Shown here: one piece after another, positions 9,152 to 18,528 of the stretch | How positions within the stretch are numbered: the first letter of the stretch is position 1 | Layout: the number at the start of each line of letters is the position of its first letter | NCBI RefSeq assembly: GCF_902859765.1 | Contig: NZ_CADIJV010000032.1 | Coordinates: 1 to 64,000, forward strand | Source of the DNA: Achromobacter pulmonis | GTDB taxonomy: Bacteria; Pseudomonadota; Gammaproteobacteria; Burkholderiales; Burkholderiaceae_B | DNA length: 64,000 nucleotides | Direction: 5' to 3' | The notes under the pieces: generated by a model | The model's database searches: none | The model's input: only the letters and a program-made list of their open reading frames with translations | What the model was told of the DNA's origin: nothing | Position numbers and translations under genes: made by a program

Positions 9152-9973
9152 TCAGACGGCGGGAATGACGATCGGTTCGGTGATGAAGGCGGGCGGCTGG
9201 GGCATGCCGGGCGACAGGGTCAGAACCTCGTAGCCGGTGTCGGTGACGCAGATAGCATGCTCCCATTGCGCCGACAGGCTGTGGTCGCGGGTCACGACCG
9301 TCCAGCCGTCGGACAACTGGCGGATCTCGCGGCGGCCGGCGTTGATCATCGGCTCGATGGTGAACAGCATGCCCGTCACCAATTTCACGCCCGTGCCCGG
9401 CTTGCCATAGTGCAGCACCTGCGGGTCTTCATGGAAACGCTGGCCGATGCCGTGGCCGCAGAATTCGCGCACCACCGAGAAGCCGTTGGCCTCGGCGTGC
9501 TTCTGGATGGCGTTGCCGACGTCGCCCAATGTGGCCCCGTTTTTGACCTGCTGGATGCCTTTCCACATGCACTCGAAAGTGATCTCGGTCAGGCGGCGCG
9601 ACAGGATCGATTGCTCGCCCACGGCGTACATGCGGCTGGTGTCGCCGAACCAGCCATCCTTGATGATGGTGACGTCGATATTGAGCGAGTCCCCGTTTTT
9701 CAGGGCCTTGTCGCCGGGGATGCCGTGGCACACTTGGTGATTGACCGAGGTGCAGATGGCACCCGGGAACGGCGGGTAGCCGGGCGGGGCGTAACCGACC
9801 GTGGCGGATTTCACCTTGAGTTCGTCGGTCAGGTATTCCAGGCAGAGACGGTCCAATTCCCCGGTGGTGACGCCAGGCTTGACGTAGGGGGTGATGAAAT
9901 CGAGGACTTTGGCGGCGTCCTGGCAGGCCGCGCGCATCTTGGCCAGGTCGGCCGGATTGGTAATAGTGCCCAT
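9152..9973 (-). CDS. map: Methionine aminopeptidase, type I
   Basis: The enzyme removes the initiator methionine from nascent proteins. The start MGTITNPADLAKMRAACQ at 9973 gives 273 residues; upstream in-frame codons have no family counterpart. The metal-binding Asp/Asp/His/Glu/Glu set is recognisable in DVTIIKDGWFGDTSRM, EFCGHGIGQRFHEDP and LFTIEPM. It stands divergent to rpsB across an 858-base gap, the standard betaproteobacterial arrangement, and immediately precedes glnD. A TATAAT box lies about 50 bases upstream. Confidence 0.97.
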   Translation of the reverse strand: MGTITNPADLAKMRAACQDAAKVLDFITPYVKPGVTTGELDRLCLEYLTDELKVKSATVGYAPPGYPPFPGAICTSVNHQVCHGIPGDKALKNGDSLNIDVTIIKDGWFGDTSRMYAVGEQSILSRRLTEITFECMWKGIQQVKNGATLGDVGNAIQKHAEANGFSVVREFCGHGIGQRFHEDPQVLHYGKPGTGVKLVTGMLFTIEPMINAGRREIRQLSDGWTVVTRDHSLSAQWEHAICVTDTGYEVLTLSPGMPQPPAFITEPIVIPAV

Positions 9974-10022
9974 GGAATGATTGACGGATCTCGCTTGAAT
10001 GTCTGCTTGAAAGAATAGTAGA

Positions 10023-10028
10023 ATTATA
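10023..10028 (-). promoter_or_regulatory. Predicted -10 box of the map-glnD transcript
   Basis: The minus strand reads TATAAT here, about 50 bases before the map ATG. No good -35 is seen at 16-18 bases. A near-palindrome CCCTAAAATTTTGGGG (10035-10050) sits just upstream in the -35 zone and may be an activator site or UP-like element. Confidence 0.5.
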
Positions 10029-10463
10029 GGCTTCCCTAAAATTTTGGGGAGCAATCTGGGTAGCGGCAAGCGCCGATCCCGGCGGGTGGGGATGGAATCA
10101 TCCAGGCCACACCCGGTTGGTTGTCTGATTTAGTACGTTGGGCCACACCGCTTCTTGTGAGATCGGTGGCGGGCTTCGGAGTTTCATCGCAAGCGAAGGT
10201 TGTGGTGGGGGTTCGGGCCAGTCGCCAGCTTCCGGGAGGCATGGCGGCGCAACGGGCGAAAGAGGGCAGCGGGCCGGGGCGGTGGGAGGTTGCATCGACA
10301 CAGGTCGGGGCGCTGCGTGCTCGCAAGCCCGGTCATGTTTTCGAGCAGCGATGCAGGTTCAGAGTGGCTGCCGGCTTAAGTTCTTGGAAGGTTTCCAGTT
10401 TCTGGGGATTTTCCTGAAGAACCGCCCCCGGCGACTGATGCGCGGCATGGTCAAAAACCGTCT

Positions 10464-10495
10464 GGTTGAAAAGCCAGGGGGGTTGAAAACCAGGG
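10464..10495. repeat. Adjacent direct repeats GGTTGAAAA(G)CCAGGG
   Basis: The unit GGTTGAAAAGCCAGGG (10464-10479) is repeated almost exactly as GGTTGAAAACCAGGG (10481-10495) with one base between. The two copies lie one and a half turns apart centre to centre in the gene-free stretch upstream of rpsB, and could be paired protein sites. Confidence 0.5.
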
Positions 10496-10553
10496 CGTGA
10501 GTGAACGGGATGTCGCTGCCAACAAAACAGGTCCGGGTGCGCTGGAAGAAACT

Positions 10554-10570
10554 GCCAGGAATTTCCTGGC
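10554..10570. repeat. Perfect 17-base palindrome upstream of rpsB
   Basis: GCCAGGAA-T-TTCCTGGC is fully symmetric around one central base. The loop is too short for a stable RNA hairpin, so a dimeric DNA-binding protein site is more plausible than a terminator. No cognate regulator is known to me. Confidence 0.45.
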
Positions 10571-10734
10571 GGGTCGGACGGCGCGATGCGTGCGTGCGGG
10601 GCAAGGCGCCTTGTCGTGGCGGCCGTCTGGGTTTATCGCGGCAGCGTAGCAGCAGGCGCGCGGGGCACATGCCCGGCAGCGTCGGAGTATTGCGGCAGTG
10701 ATCGGCCGGCCCGGTTAAAATCGTTATCTATCAT

Positions 10735-10792
10735 CCCGCGTGGTCGCGGGAAATCGCGCGCAACACCACCCAGGGTGTCAGCCATAGGCTGA
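10735..10792 (+). promoter_or_regulatory. rpsB 5' leader with two hairpins
   Basis: CCCGCG-TGGT-CGCGGG (10735-10750) and TCAGCC-ATA-GGCTGA (10778-10792) form two perfect six-pair hairpins between a TTAAAAT-type -10 (10715-10721) and the rpsB ATG at 10832. In many bacteria ribosomal protein S2 represses its own mRNA through a leader structure, so these hairpins are good candidates for that control. The structural match to a known family was not tested. Confidence 0.5.
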
Positions 10793-10831
10793 TGCAGGTG
10801 CGGCGCAAGAAATCAACCCTTGGAGAAAGTT

Positions 10832-11581
10832 ATGTCTTTGATGCGCGAAATGCTGGAAGCGGGTGTCCACTTTGGTCACCAGACCCGCTACTGGAACCCC
10901 AAGATGGCCCCCTTCATCTTCGGCCATCGCAACAAGATTCACATCATCAACCTGGAAAAGACGGTTGATAAGTACCAGGAAGCCACCAAGTTCGTGAAGC
11001 AGCTGGCTGCTCGCGGTGGCAACATCCTGTTCGTCGGCACCAAGCGCGCAGCCCGCGAGCTGGTCGCCGCCGAAGCCGCCCGTTGCGGCATGCCCTTCGT
11101 TGACGCCCGCTGGCTCGGCGGCATGCTGACCAACTTCAAGACGGTCAAGACCTCGGTCAAGCGCCTGAAGGACATGGAAGCTGTCGTCGCCGAAGGCGGC
11201 GCCGAGCGCATGATCAAGAAGGAAGGCCTGCTGTTCCAGCGGGAACTGGAAAAGCTGAACAAGTCGATCGGCGGCATCAAGGACATGAACGGCCTGCCCG
11301 ATGCCATGTTCGTGATCGACGTCGGCTACCACAAGATCGCCATCGCCGAAGCCAAGACCCTGGGCATCCCCGTGGTCGCCGTGGTTGACACCAACCACTC
11401 GCCCGAAGGCATCGACTACGTCATCCCCGGCAACGACGACTCGGCCAAGGCCATCGCGCTGTACGCCAAGGGCATCGCCGACGCCGTGCTGGAAGGCCGC
11501 GAACAGAACCTGAACGGTCTGGTCGAGGAAATCGGCGAAGGCCAGGAAGAGTTCGTCGAAGTGCAGGACAACCAGGCCTAA
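10832..11581 (+). CDS. rpsB: 30S ribosomal protein S2
   Basis: S2 (249 residues) binds the back of the 30S head and is needed for S1 assembly. The start [18 protein letters not shown] at 10832 is preceded by TTGGAGAAAGTT, a strong ribosome binding site; the ATGs 12 bases upstream are out of place. Typical motifs are visible: [13 protein letters not shown] near the N-terminus and [18 protein letters not shown] towards the C-terminus. Codon use is strongly biased to C-ending codons, as expected for a highly expressed gene. It is followed by tsf after 181 bases rich in hairpins, which may reduce read-through. Confidence 0.98.
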   Translation: MSLMREMLEAGVHFGHQTRYWNPKMAPFIFGHRNKIHIINLEKTVDKYQEATKFVKQLAARGGNILFVGTKRAARELVAAEAARCGMPFVDARWLGGMLTNFKTVKTSVKRLKDMEAVVAEGGAERMIKKEGLLFQRELEKLNKSIGGIKDMNGLPDAMFVIDVGYHKIAIAEAKTLGIPVVAVVDTNHSPEGIDYVIPGNDDSAKAIALYAKGIADAVLEGREQNLNGLVEEIGEGQEEFVEVQDNQA

Positions 11582-11607
11582 GCCTGCTGTCATGTCCGGC
11601 GGTTAGT

Positions 11608-11697
11608 GTCCGGGGGCGGTCGCGGATAGCGGCGTACCCCCGCCTCGCCGGCAGTGCGAAGGTGGGTTCCCACCTTCCTCATCCGCCGCTAGCGGAC
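11608..11697. repeat. Nested palindromic fold in the rpsB-tsf gap
   Basis: Three nested arm pairs are present: GTCCG (11608-11612) with CGGAC (11693-11697), TAGCGGCG (11627-11634) with CGCCGCTA (11684-11691), and GAAGGTGGG (11658-11666) with CCCACCTTC (11669-11677) across two bases. The whole could fold into a cruciform or RNA stem of about 90 bases. The ATAGCGGCG core recurs near 31440 after ppsA, which suggests a dispersed REP-like element rather than a gene-specific signal. Confidence 0.55.
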
Positions 11698-11717
11698 GTC
11701 TCATCGAATCACACCAC

Positions 11718-11737
11718 TGCCCCGGCCCGCCGGGGCA
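11718..11737 (+). terminator. Hairpin before tsf (probable attenuator)
   Basis: TGCCCCGG-CCCG-CCGGGGCA is a perfect eight-pair stem ending 25 bases before the tsf ATG and followed by only a short TGTCTT. In E. coli the rpsB-tsf boundary also carries a partial terminator, so attenuation of tsf relative to rpsB is a plausible role. Confidence 0.5.
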
Positions 11738-11762
11738 TGTCTTAGCAAAATTTGGAGCTAAC

Positions 11763-12641
11763 ATGGCTGAAATTACCGCCGCCCTGGTCAAGGAACTGCG
11801 CGAAAAGACCGATGCGCCCATGATGGAGTGCAAGAAGGCCCTGACGGAAGCCGAAGGCGACCTGGCCCGCGCGGAAGAAATCCTGCGCGTCAAGCTGGGT
11901 AACAAGGCCAGCAAGGCCGCCGCCCGCGTCACCGCCGAGGGCCTGATCGGCCTGTTCATCTCGGCCGACGCCAAGCAAGGCGCCGTCATCGAAGTGAACT
12001 GCGAAACCGACTTCGTTGCCAAGAACGACGACTTCGTCGCCTTCGTGAACAAGCTGGCCGAGCTGGTCGCCACGCAGAATCCCGCCGACGTGGCCGCCCT
12101 GTCGGCGCTGCCCTACGGCGACGGCACGGTCGAGTCGACCCGCACCACCCTGATCGGCAAGATCGGCGAAAACATGGCGATCCGCCGCTTCGAGCGCATC
12201 GAGACCCCGAACGCGCTGGCCAGCTACGTGCACGGCGGCCGTATCGGCGTGCTGGTTGAGTACTCGGGCGCCGAGGAAGTGGGCAAGGACCTGGCGATGC
12301 ACATCGCCGCGACCAAGCCGAAGGCCCTGAACGCCGACGGCGTGAACCCGGCCGACATCGCCGCCGAACGCTCGGTCGCCGAGCAGAAGGCCGCCGAATC
12401 GGGCAAGCCGGCTGAAATCGTCGCCAAGATGGTCGAAGGCTCGGTGCAGAAGTTCCTGAAGGAAGTGACGCTGCTGTCGCAACCGTTCGTCAAGGACGAC
12501 AAGAACACCGTCGAACAGATGCTCAAGGCCAAGGGCGCCTCGATCAGCAAGTTCGTGCTGTTCGTCGTCGGCGAAGGTATCGAGAAGAAGACCAGCGACT
12601 TCGCCGCTGAGGTTGCCGCCGCCGCCGCCGGCCGCGCCTGA
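11763..12641 (+). CDS. tsf: Elongation factor Ts
   Basis: EF-Ts is the nucleotide exchange factor that regenerates EF-Tu-GTP. The 292-residue protein has the UBA-like N-terminal domain with [13 protein letters not shown] (about 16-29) and the core sequence [16 protein letters not shown], both diagnostic. A good ribosome binding site (TTTGGAGCTAAC) precedes the ATG. It lies between rpsB and pyrH, the usual order. Codon bias matches that of rpsB. Confidence 0.98.
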   Translation: MAEITAALVKELREKTDAPMMECKKALTEAEGDLARAEEILRVKLGNKASKAAARVTAEGLIGLFISADAKQGAVIEVNCETDFVAKNDDFVAFVNKLAELVATQNPADVAALSALPYGDGTVESTRTTLIGKIGENMAIRRFERIETPNALASYVHGGRIGVLVEYSGAEEVGKDLAMHIAATKPKALNADGVNPADIAAERSVAEQKAAESGKPAEIVAKMVEGSVQKFLKEVTLLSQPFVKDDKNTVEQMLKAKGASISKFVLFVVGEGIEKKTSDFAAEVAAAAAGRA

Positions 12642-12659
12642 TCTCAGGGTAGTGCTTAG

Positions 12660-13454
<795 letters not shown>

Positions 13455-13469
13455 AGAAAAGGAAAATCC

Positions 13470-14030
13470 ATGAGCGTCGCAGAAATCCGCAAATCCGCCG
13501 AAGCCAGGATGGCCAAGTCGCTTGACACGCTCAAGACCAACCTGGCCAAGATCCGCACGGGCCGTGCCCATACCGGTATCCTGGACCACGTGCAGGTCGA
13601 GTACTACGGTTCGCCCGTGCCGATCAGCCAGGTCGGCAACGTGAACCTGATCGACGCGCGCACCATCAGCGTCCAGCCCTACGAAAAGAGCATGGCCGCC
13701 GCGATCGAGAAGGCCATCCGCGAGTCGGACCTGGGCCTCAATCCCATGTCCATGGGCGACACCATCCGCGTGCCGATGCCGGCGCTGACCGAAGAGCGCC
13801 GTCGCGACCTGACCAAGGTCGTGCGCAGCGAAGGCGAGGACGCCAAGGTGGCCGTGCGCAACTTGCGCCGCGAAGCCAACGACACCTTGAAGAAGCTGGT
13901 CAAGGACAAGGAAATCTCCGAGGACGACGAGCGTCGCGCCCAGGACGACGTCCAGAAGCTGACGGACCGCAACGTGGCCGACATCGACAAGATGGTCGCC
14001 CAAAAAGAAGCGGAAATCATGACCGTATAA
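13470..14030 (+). CDS. frr: Ribosome recycling factor
   Basis: RRF splits post-termination ribosomes together with EF-G. The 186-residue sequence shows the family hallmark [20 protein letters not shown] and the [16 protein letters not shown]-type segment (here [17 protein letters not shown]) at the hinge between the three-helix bundle and the beta domain. A strong ribosome binding site (AAAGGAAAATCC) precedes the ATG. The gene closes the rpsB-tsf-pyrH-frr run. A hairpin follows ten bases after its stop. Confidence 0.98.
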   Translation: MSVAEIRKSAEARMAKSLDTLKTNLAKIRTGRAHTGILDHVQVEYYGSPVPISQVGNVNLIDARTISVQPYEKSMAAAIEKAIRESDLGLNPMSMGDTIRVPMPALTEERRRDLTKVVRSEGEDAKVAVRNLRREANDTLKKLVKDKEISEDDERRAQDDVQKLTDRNVADIDKMVAQKEAEIMTV

Positions 14031-14039
14031 TCCTTGCAA

Positions 14040-14069
14040 TGCCGGGCGGGCTGGTTGGGCTGCCCGGCA
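14040..14069. other. Hairpin between frr and uppS
   Basis: TGCCGGGC (14040-14047) pairs perfectly with GCCCGGCA (14062-14069) over a 14-base G-rich loop. No T-run follows, so it may be a pause or mRNA-stability element rather than a terminator. The remaining bases to 14190 show no gene. Confidence 0.4.
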
Positions 14070-14190
14070 CCAGGATTCCTGCTTTCGCGCCGTCCTATCC
14101 ATTGCGGCACGCCTGTGCGGCGATGGATCGACGGCGCGGGTTTTTCCCGTTTTCCCAGTTTTACGCCGGTCGACGGCGCTCCCCAGACCC

Positions 14191-14955
14191 ATGGCAACCA
14201 GTTCTACCCAGGCGGTTCCCGCTACCCGCGACATCCCGGAGCACGTGGCCATCATCATGGATGGCAATGGCAGATGGGCGACGCGGCGCCTGCTGCCGCG
14301 CACGGCGGGGCATGCCAAGGGCGTGCAGGCGGTGCGCCGCGTGGTCGAGGCCTGCGGCCGGGCCGGGGTGCGCTATCTGACGCTGTTCGCCTTCAGCTCC
14401 GAAAACTGGCGCCGGCCGGCCGAGGAAGTGTCGCTGCTGATGCGCCTGTTCGTGCAGGCGCTCGAGCGCGAGGTCGGCAAGCTGGAAGAGCAGGGCGTGC
14501 GCCTGCACGTCATCGGCGACCTGTCGGCCTTCGAGCCGCGCCTGCAGGAGCTGATCTTCGCGGCCCAGGCCCGCACCGCCCACAATGACCGCCTGCACCT
14601 GACGGTGGCCGCCAATTATGGTGGCCGCTGGGACATCCTGCAGGCCACCCGCGCGATGCTGGCGGCCGAGCCCGCGCTGGCCACGCAACCGCAGTTGGTC
14701 GACGAAGAACGGCTGGCGCGGCATCTTTCCATGTCCTGGGCGCCTGAGCCCGACCTGTTCATCCGCACCGGCGGCGAACAGCGCATTTCCAATTTCCTGA
14801 TCTGGCAGATGGCGTACGCGGAGTTCTATTTCACCGACCGCTACTGGCCGGACTTCGGCGCGGATGAATTGCGCCAGGCGTTCGAGTGGTACCGGACGCG
14901 CGAACGCCGGTTCGGGCGCACCAGTGCCCAGCTCAGCGAGAGCGGCGAAAAATAG
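14191..14955 (+). CDS. uppS: Undecaprenyl diphosphate synthase
   Basis: UppS condenses eight isopentenyl units onto farnesyl diphosphate to make the C55 lipid carrier for peptidoglycan and O-antigen. In the 254-residue protein the active-site [16 protein letters not shown] puts the essential aspartate at residue 24. [14 protein letters not shown] and the C-terminal [19 protein letters not shown] are family signatures. It is followed by cdsA after 55 bases and begins the envelope half of the cluster. Start ATG 14191 gives a short extension ahead of the conserved core, normal for betaproteobacteria. Confidence 0.97.
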   Translation: MATSSTQAVPATRDIPEHVAIIMDGNGRWATRRLLPRTAGHAKGVQAVRRVVEACGRAGVRYLTLFAFSSENWRRPAEEVSLLMRLFVQALEREVGKLEEQGVRLHVIGDLSAFEPRLQELIFAAQARTAHNDRLHLTVAANYGGRWDILQATRAMLAAEPALATQPQLVDEERLARHLSMSWAPEPDLFIRTGGEQRISNFLIWQMAYAEFYFTDRYWPDFGADELRQAFEWYRTRERRFGRTSAQLSESGEK

Positions 14956-15010
14956 TCCGGCGACCCTGCCGCGCGCGGCGGCGCCGGGTCGACCCTGAGG
15001 AGATCGTCAT

Positions 15011-15868
15011 ATGTTGGGCCAGCGTATCGTTACCGCCGTCATCCTGCTCGCCGTCCTGGCCGCCGCGATGATCAGCGCCAACCCCTGGTGGTTTGTGGCC
15101 TTGCTGGCGTTGGCCGCGGCCTGCGCCAATTGGGAGTGGCTGCGCCTGACGCTGCCGCAGCCGCCCTCGCGCCTGCTTGCCGCGGGCATTCCCGTCCTGC
15201 TGTTCGCGGCCATGCTGGGCCTGGCATCGGCGTGGCTGGCGGGCAACCGCGCCGGTCTGACCGATCCCGGCTGGATCCTGCGCTACGCGACTCCGCTGGT
15301 GGCGGTCGTCTGGTTGTTGGGCGCCACCACGGCCGTGGTGCGCGGCCATTCGGACGCGGCGCCCGCCAGCCTGGCGTGGTCGTTGTTCTCGGTGCCGGCC
15401 GCTTTCGTGGCCTGGGCGGTGCTGGCGCAATGGTATATGGCGCAAGGCGCTGTGTTCGTGGTGTCGCTGCTGGCGCTGGTCTGGGTCGCCGATATCGCGG
15501 CCTATTTCGCCGGCCGCGCGTTCGGCAAGCGTAAACTGGCGCCGCGGGTCAGTCCGGGCAAGACCGTGGCCGGCGCCGTGGCCGGCGTGCTGGGCGCGGT
15601 CATCTGGATCGGCCTGTCGAGCCTCTGGGACGGCACCTATGGCCACGCCCTGGTGGCGCGCTGGTCGTTCTGGCTGGCGTTGCCGATCGCCGCGCTGCTG
15701 GGCGTGCTGTCCATCGTGGGCGACCTGTTCGAATCGCTGCTCAAGCGCCGCGCCGGCCGCAAGGATTCGAGCGCGCTATTGCCTGGCCACGGGGGCGTCT
15801 ACGACCGTATCGACGCCATTCTCCCGGTCGCGCCGTTCGCGCTAATTTTGTCTGGAGTGTTGTTTTGA
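15011..15868 (+). CDS. cdsA: Phosphatidate cytidylyltransferase
   Basis: CdsA makes CDP-diacylglycerol, the precursor of all phospholipids, from phosphatidate and CTP. The 285-residue inner-membrane protein has about eight hydrophobic segments. Its C-terminus carries the family signature [22 protein letters not shown] in two runs ([10 protein letters not shown] and [15 protein letters not shown]). GAGGAGATCGTCAT before the ATG at 15011 supports the start. Its stop overlaps the TTG start of dxr by four bases, implying translational coupling. Confidence 0.96.
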   Translation: MLGQRIVTAVILLAVLAAAMISANPWWFVALLALAAACANWEWLRLTLPQPPSRLLAAGIPVLLFAAMLGLASAWLAGNRAGLTDPGWILRYATPLVAVVWLLGATTAVVRGHSDAAPASLAWSLFSVPAAFVAWAVLAQWYMAQGAVFVVSLLALVWVADIAAYFAGRAFGKRKLAPRVSPGKTVAGAVAGVLGAVIWIGLSSLWDGTYGHALVARWSFWLALPIAALLGVLSIVGDLFESLLKRRAGRKDSSALLPGHGGVYDRIDAILPVAPFALILSGVLF

Positions 15869-17064
15869 CGGCTTTTCAACGCGTCGTGGTGCTGGGGTCG
15901 ACGGGTTCGATCGGCGAGAGCACGCTGGATGTGATCGCCCGCCATCCTGACCGGCTGGCGGTGTATGCCCTGTCCGCCTACAGCCGCATGCAGCGCCTGG
16001 CCGAACAGGCGCTGGCGAGCCGTGCCGCGGTGGTGGTGGTACCCGACGCCGAGGCGCGCCGGCAGTTCGTTGCAGCCTGGCCGGCGGGACAGGCCATGCC
16101 CGAAATCCGCGTTGGCGCCCAGGCCCTGGCCGATACGGCGGCCGATCCGCACTGCGATGCGGTCATGGCCGCCATTGTTGGCGCCGCCGGTCTGCCGGCC
16201 GCCCTGGCGGCGGCACGGCAGGGCAAGCGCGTGCTGCTCGCCAACAAGGAAGCGCTGGTGGCGGCCGGCTCGCTGTTCATGCAGGCCATTCGTGACAACG
16301 GCGCCGAATTGCTGCCGATCGATAGCGAGCACAATGCGATTTTCCAGTGCCTGCCGCATGGCGGCCGGGCCGGCGCGCCGGATGCGCCAGCGCCCGGGGT
16401 GCGCCGACTGCTGCTGACCGCCTCGGGCGGCCCGTTCCGCGGCCGCGACCTGGAGGACCTGCACGAGGTCACGCCGGCGCAGGCCTGCGCCCATCCCAAT
16501 TGGAGCATGGGCCGCAAGATTTCAGTCGATTCGGCCACCATGCTCAACAAGGGGCTGGAGGTGATCGAGGCGCACTGGCTGTTCGCCATGCCGGCCGATC
16601 GCATCGAGGTGGTGGTGCATCCGCAGAGCGTGGTCCACTCCATGGTGGAATACGACGACGGCTCGATCCTGGCGCAACTGGGCCAGCCTGACATGCGCAC
16701 GCCGATCGCCTATGGTCTGGGATTTCCCGAGCGGCTCGACAGCGGGGTGGGCGCGCTGGACCTGGCCCGCCTGGGCCGGCTCGATTTCGAGCAGCCCGAT
16801 CTGGCGCGTTTTCCCTGCCTGGCGCTGGCGTTCGCGGCGCTGCGGGCCGGGCAGGGCGCCTGCATCGCCCTGAATGCCGCCAACGAGGTGGCGGTGGAGG
16901 CCTTCCTGGCGGGGCGCCTTGGGTACACCTGGATCGCGCGCGTGATCGAGGCGACCCTGGAGTGGCAGGTGGGGCAATCATCTGTTACGCTCAACAGTCT
17001 TGACGATGTGCTGGCGCTGGATGCGGCCGCGCGCGTTTACGCCGGAAACCTGGGTCTGGCGTGA
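15865..17064 (+). CDS. dxr: 1-deoxy-D-xylulose 5-phosphate reductoisomerase
   Basis: Dxr (IspC) catalyses the second step of the MEP isoprenoid pathway, converting DXP to MEP with NADPH. The 399-residue protein uses a TTG start within the cdsA stop (TTGA). The NADPH loop GSTGSIGES is at residues 11-19. The metal and substrate motifs [15 protein letters not shown] and [12 protein letters not shown], and [20 protein letters not shown] with its flexible loop, are all present. It supplies isoprenoid precursors upstream of uppS in the same operon. Length is normal. Confidence 0.97.
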   Translation: MTAFQRVVVLGSTGSIGESTLDVIARHPDRLAVYALSAYSRMQRLAEQALASRAAVVVVPDAEARRQFVAAWPAGQAMPEIRVGAQALADTAADPHCDAVMAAIVGAAGLPAALAAARQGKRVLLANKEALVAAGSLFMQAIRDNGAELLPIDSEHNAIFQCLPHGGRAGAPDAPAPGVRRLLLTASGGPFRGRDLEDLHEVTPAQACAHPNWSMGRKISVDSATMLNKGLEVIEAHWLFAMPADRIEVVVHPQSVVHSMVEYDDGSILAQLGQPDMRTPIAYGLGFPERLDSGVGALDLARLGRLDFEQPDLARFPCLALAFAALRAGQGACIALNAANEVAVEAFLAGRLGYTWIARVIEATLEWQVGQSSVTLNSLDDVLALDAAARVYAGNLGLA

Positions 17065-17143
17065 CGCCGCCCGGATGGCAACCCCCGGCAGTTCGGGCCA
17101 CCTGGGCCCGCATCGCCGCTGATTCCTGGATTTCCTGACCCCG

Positions 17144-18475
17144 ATGCTTTTCACCCTGCTGGCCTTTGCCGTGGCGCTTGGCTCCCTGATCATTTTCCAT
17201 GAGTTGGGGCACTACTGGGTGGCGCGCCTGTGCGGTGTCAAAGTGCTGCGATTTTCGGTTGGTTTCGGCAAGGTGGTGCTGCGCCGCACCGATCGGCATG
17301 GCACCGAGTGGGCCTTGTCGGCGCTGCCCCTGGGGGGCTACGTCAAGATGCAGGACGACGCCCCGGCCGGCGCCAGCGCGGCGGAAGCCGCCACCGCCTT
17401 CAACAACAAATCCGTCGGCAAGCGCATCGCCATCGTCGCGGCCGGTCCCATTTTCAACCTGATCCTCGCGGTCTTCCTGTATGCCGGCCTGAACCTGGCC
17501 GGCACCCAGGAACCGGTCGCCGTGATCGCGCCGCCCGCTGCCGACACGCCCGCTGCGCGCGCAGGCCTGGTCGCGGGCGACCGCATTTTGGCCATCGACG
17601 GTCAGGAGGTGGCGTCATGGTCTGACGCCCGCTGGCGCCTGATGGACCTGATGGCCACCGGCGGCCGTGCCCGCATCGAAGTCGGCACGCCTGGCGGGGG
17701 CGCGCAACAGCGCGAACTGGTCTTGCCGGCCAACGCCATGGACCCGGCCGGCGGCGACCCGCTGGCAGCTGCCGGCATCCGCCTGGCCCAGCCCAAGCCC
17801 GCGGTGCGGGTCGTCAACGATGGCGGCGAGGGAAAGGCGGCCGGCTTGCGCCCGGGCGACCTGATCCTGGCCGTGGACGGCCAGCCCACCCCCGACACCG
17901 GCGCGTTGGTCAAACAGATCCAGGAGAGCGCCGGCAAGACGCTGGCGCTGACGCTGTCGCGTGAGGGCGCCCAGGTCACTGTCAATGTCACGCCGCGCCC
18001 CGAGACGGTCAATGGTCAGGTCATCGGCCGCCTGGGCGTGCAGCTGGGCGGCGACGTGCCTATGGTGACGGTGCGCTACGGCGTGCTCGACAGCCTGTGG
18101 CAAGGCACGGTCCGCACCTGGGACACGGCGCTGTTCTCGCTGCGCATGATGGGCCGCATGGTGACGGGCGACGTGTCCTGGCGCAATGTCAGCGGTCCCG
18201 TGACCATCGCCGACTATGCCGGCCAGACCGCCCGGATCGGCATTGTTGCGTATATCGCTTATATCGCGTTGATCAGTATCAGCCTGGGCGTACTAAATTT
18301 GCTGCCTATTCCTATGCTGGACGGGGGGCATCTGCTGTACTATCTCGTCGAAATTGTGCGGGGCAGTCCGCCTCCCGCACGGTGGATCGATATCGGACAG
18401 CGCGCAGGCATTGGTTTATTGGCAAGCCTGATGGGGCTTGCGCTTTTCAATGATTTCACGCGCCTGTTCACATAA
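17144..18475 (+). CDS. rseP: Site-2 intramembrane metalloprotease RseP
   Basis: RseP performs the second cleavage of anti-sigma factor RseA in the envelope-stress pathway and clears signal peptides. The 443-residue protein has HELGH at residues 19-23 in its first membrane helix. Two tandem PDZ domains lie between (about 120-200 and 205-290). The third zinc ligand is in NLLPIPMLDGGHLLYY, with Asp393. Three or four membrane helices are visible. It directly precedes bamA, the standard order dxr-rseP-bamA, linking outer-membrane assembly to its stress response. Confidence 0.96.
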   Translation: MLFTLLAFAVALGSLIIFHELGHYWVARLCGVKVLRFSVGFGKVVLRRTDRHGTEWALSALPLGGYVKMQDDAPAGASAAEAATAFNNKSVGKRIAIVAAGPIFNLILAVFLYAGLNLAGTQEPVAVIAPPAADTPAARAGLVAGDRILAIDGQEVASWSDARWRLMDLMATGGRARIEVGTPGGGAQQRELVLPANAMDPAGGDPLAAAGIRLAQPKPAVRVVNDGGEGKAAGLRPGDLILAVDGQPTPDTGALVKQIQESAGKTLALTLSREGAQVTVNVTPRPETVNGQVIGRLGVQLGGDVPMVTVRYGVLDSLWQGTVRTWDTALFSLRMMGRMVTGDVSWRNVSGPVTIADYAGQTARIGIVAYIAYIALISISLGVLNLLPIPMLDGGHLLYYLVEIVRGSPPPARWIDIGQRAGIGLLASLMGLALFNDFTRLFT

Positions 18476-18494
18476 GCGCCAATTAGCATAAAAT
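18467..18494 (+). promoter_or_regulatory. Predicted promoter for bamA
   Basis: TTCACA (18467-18472) and TAAAAT (18489-18494) are spaced by 16 bases and overlap the end of rseP, 34 bases before the bamA ATG. It would give bamA and the lpx genes a promoter separate from the upstream run. The -35 is imperfect. No sigma-E type GGAACTT box was seen. Confidence 0.4.
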
Positions 18495-18528
18495 CCCCCG
18501 CCATTTGCACGACCGAGGATACTCAAGG

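Larger units (their letters stand above)
10051..10710. other. Long gap between map and rpsB with no supported gene
   Basis: About 660 bases hold only short frames on both strands, none with a recognisable protein or ribosome binding site. The composition is more mixed than in flanking genes (for example AAAACAGGTCC, GGTTGAAAACC). Within it are a tandem direct repeat (10464-10495) and a perfect palindrome (10554-10570), described separately. A small RNA or a long rpsB leader are possible but cannot be shown from sequence alone. Confidence 0.5.

Noticed and set aside
10121-10417. 98-codon frame between map and rpsB
   Set aside because: No domain, no ribosome binding site, and overlapping frames on both strands are equally long.
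14026-14031. TATAAT at the frr stop codon as a promoter for uppS
   Set aside because: It is a perfect -10 but has no -35 at 16-18 bases; chance occurrence across the stop codon is likely.
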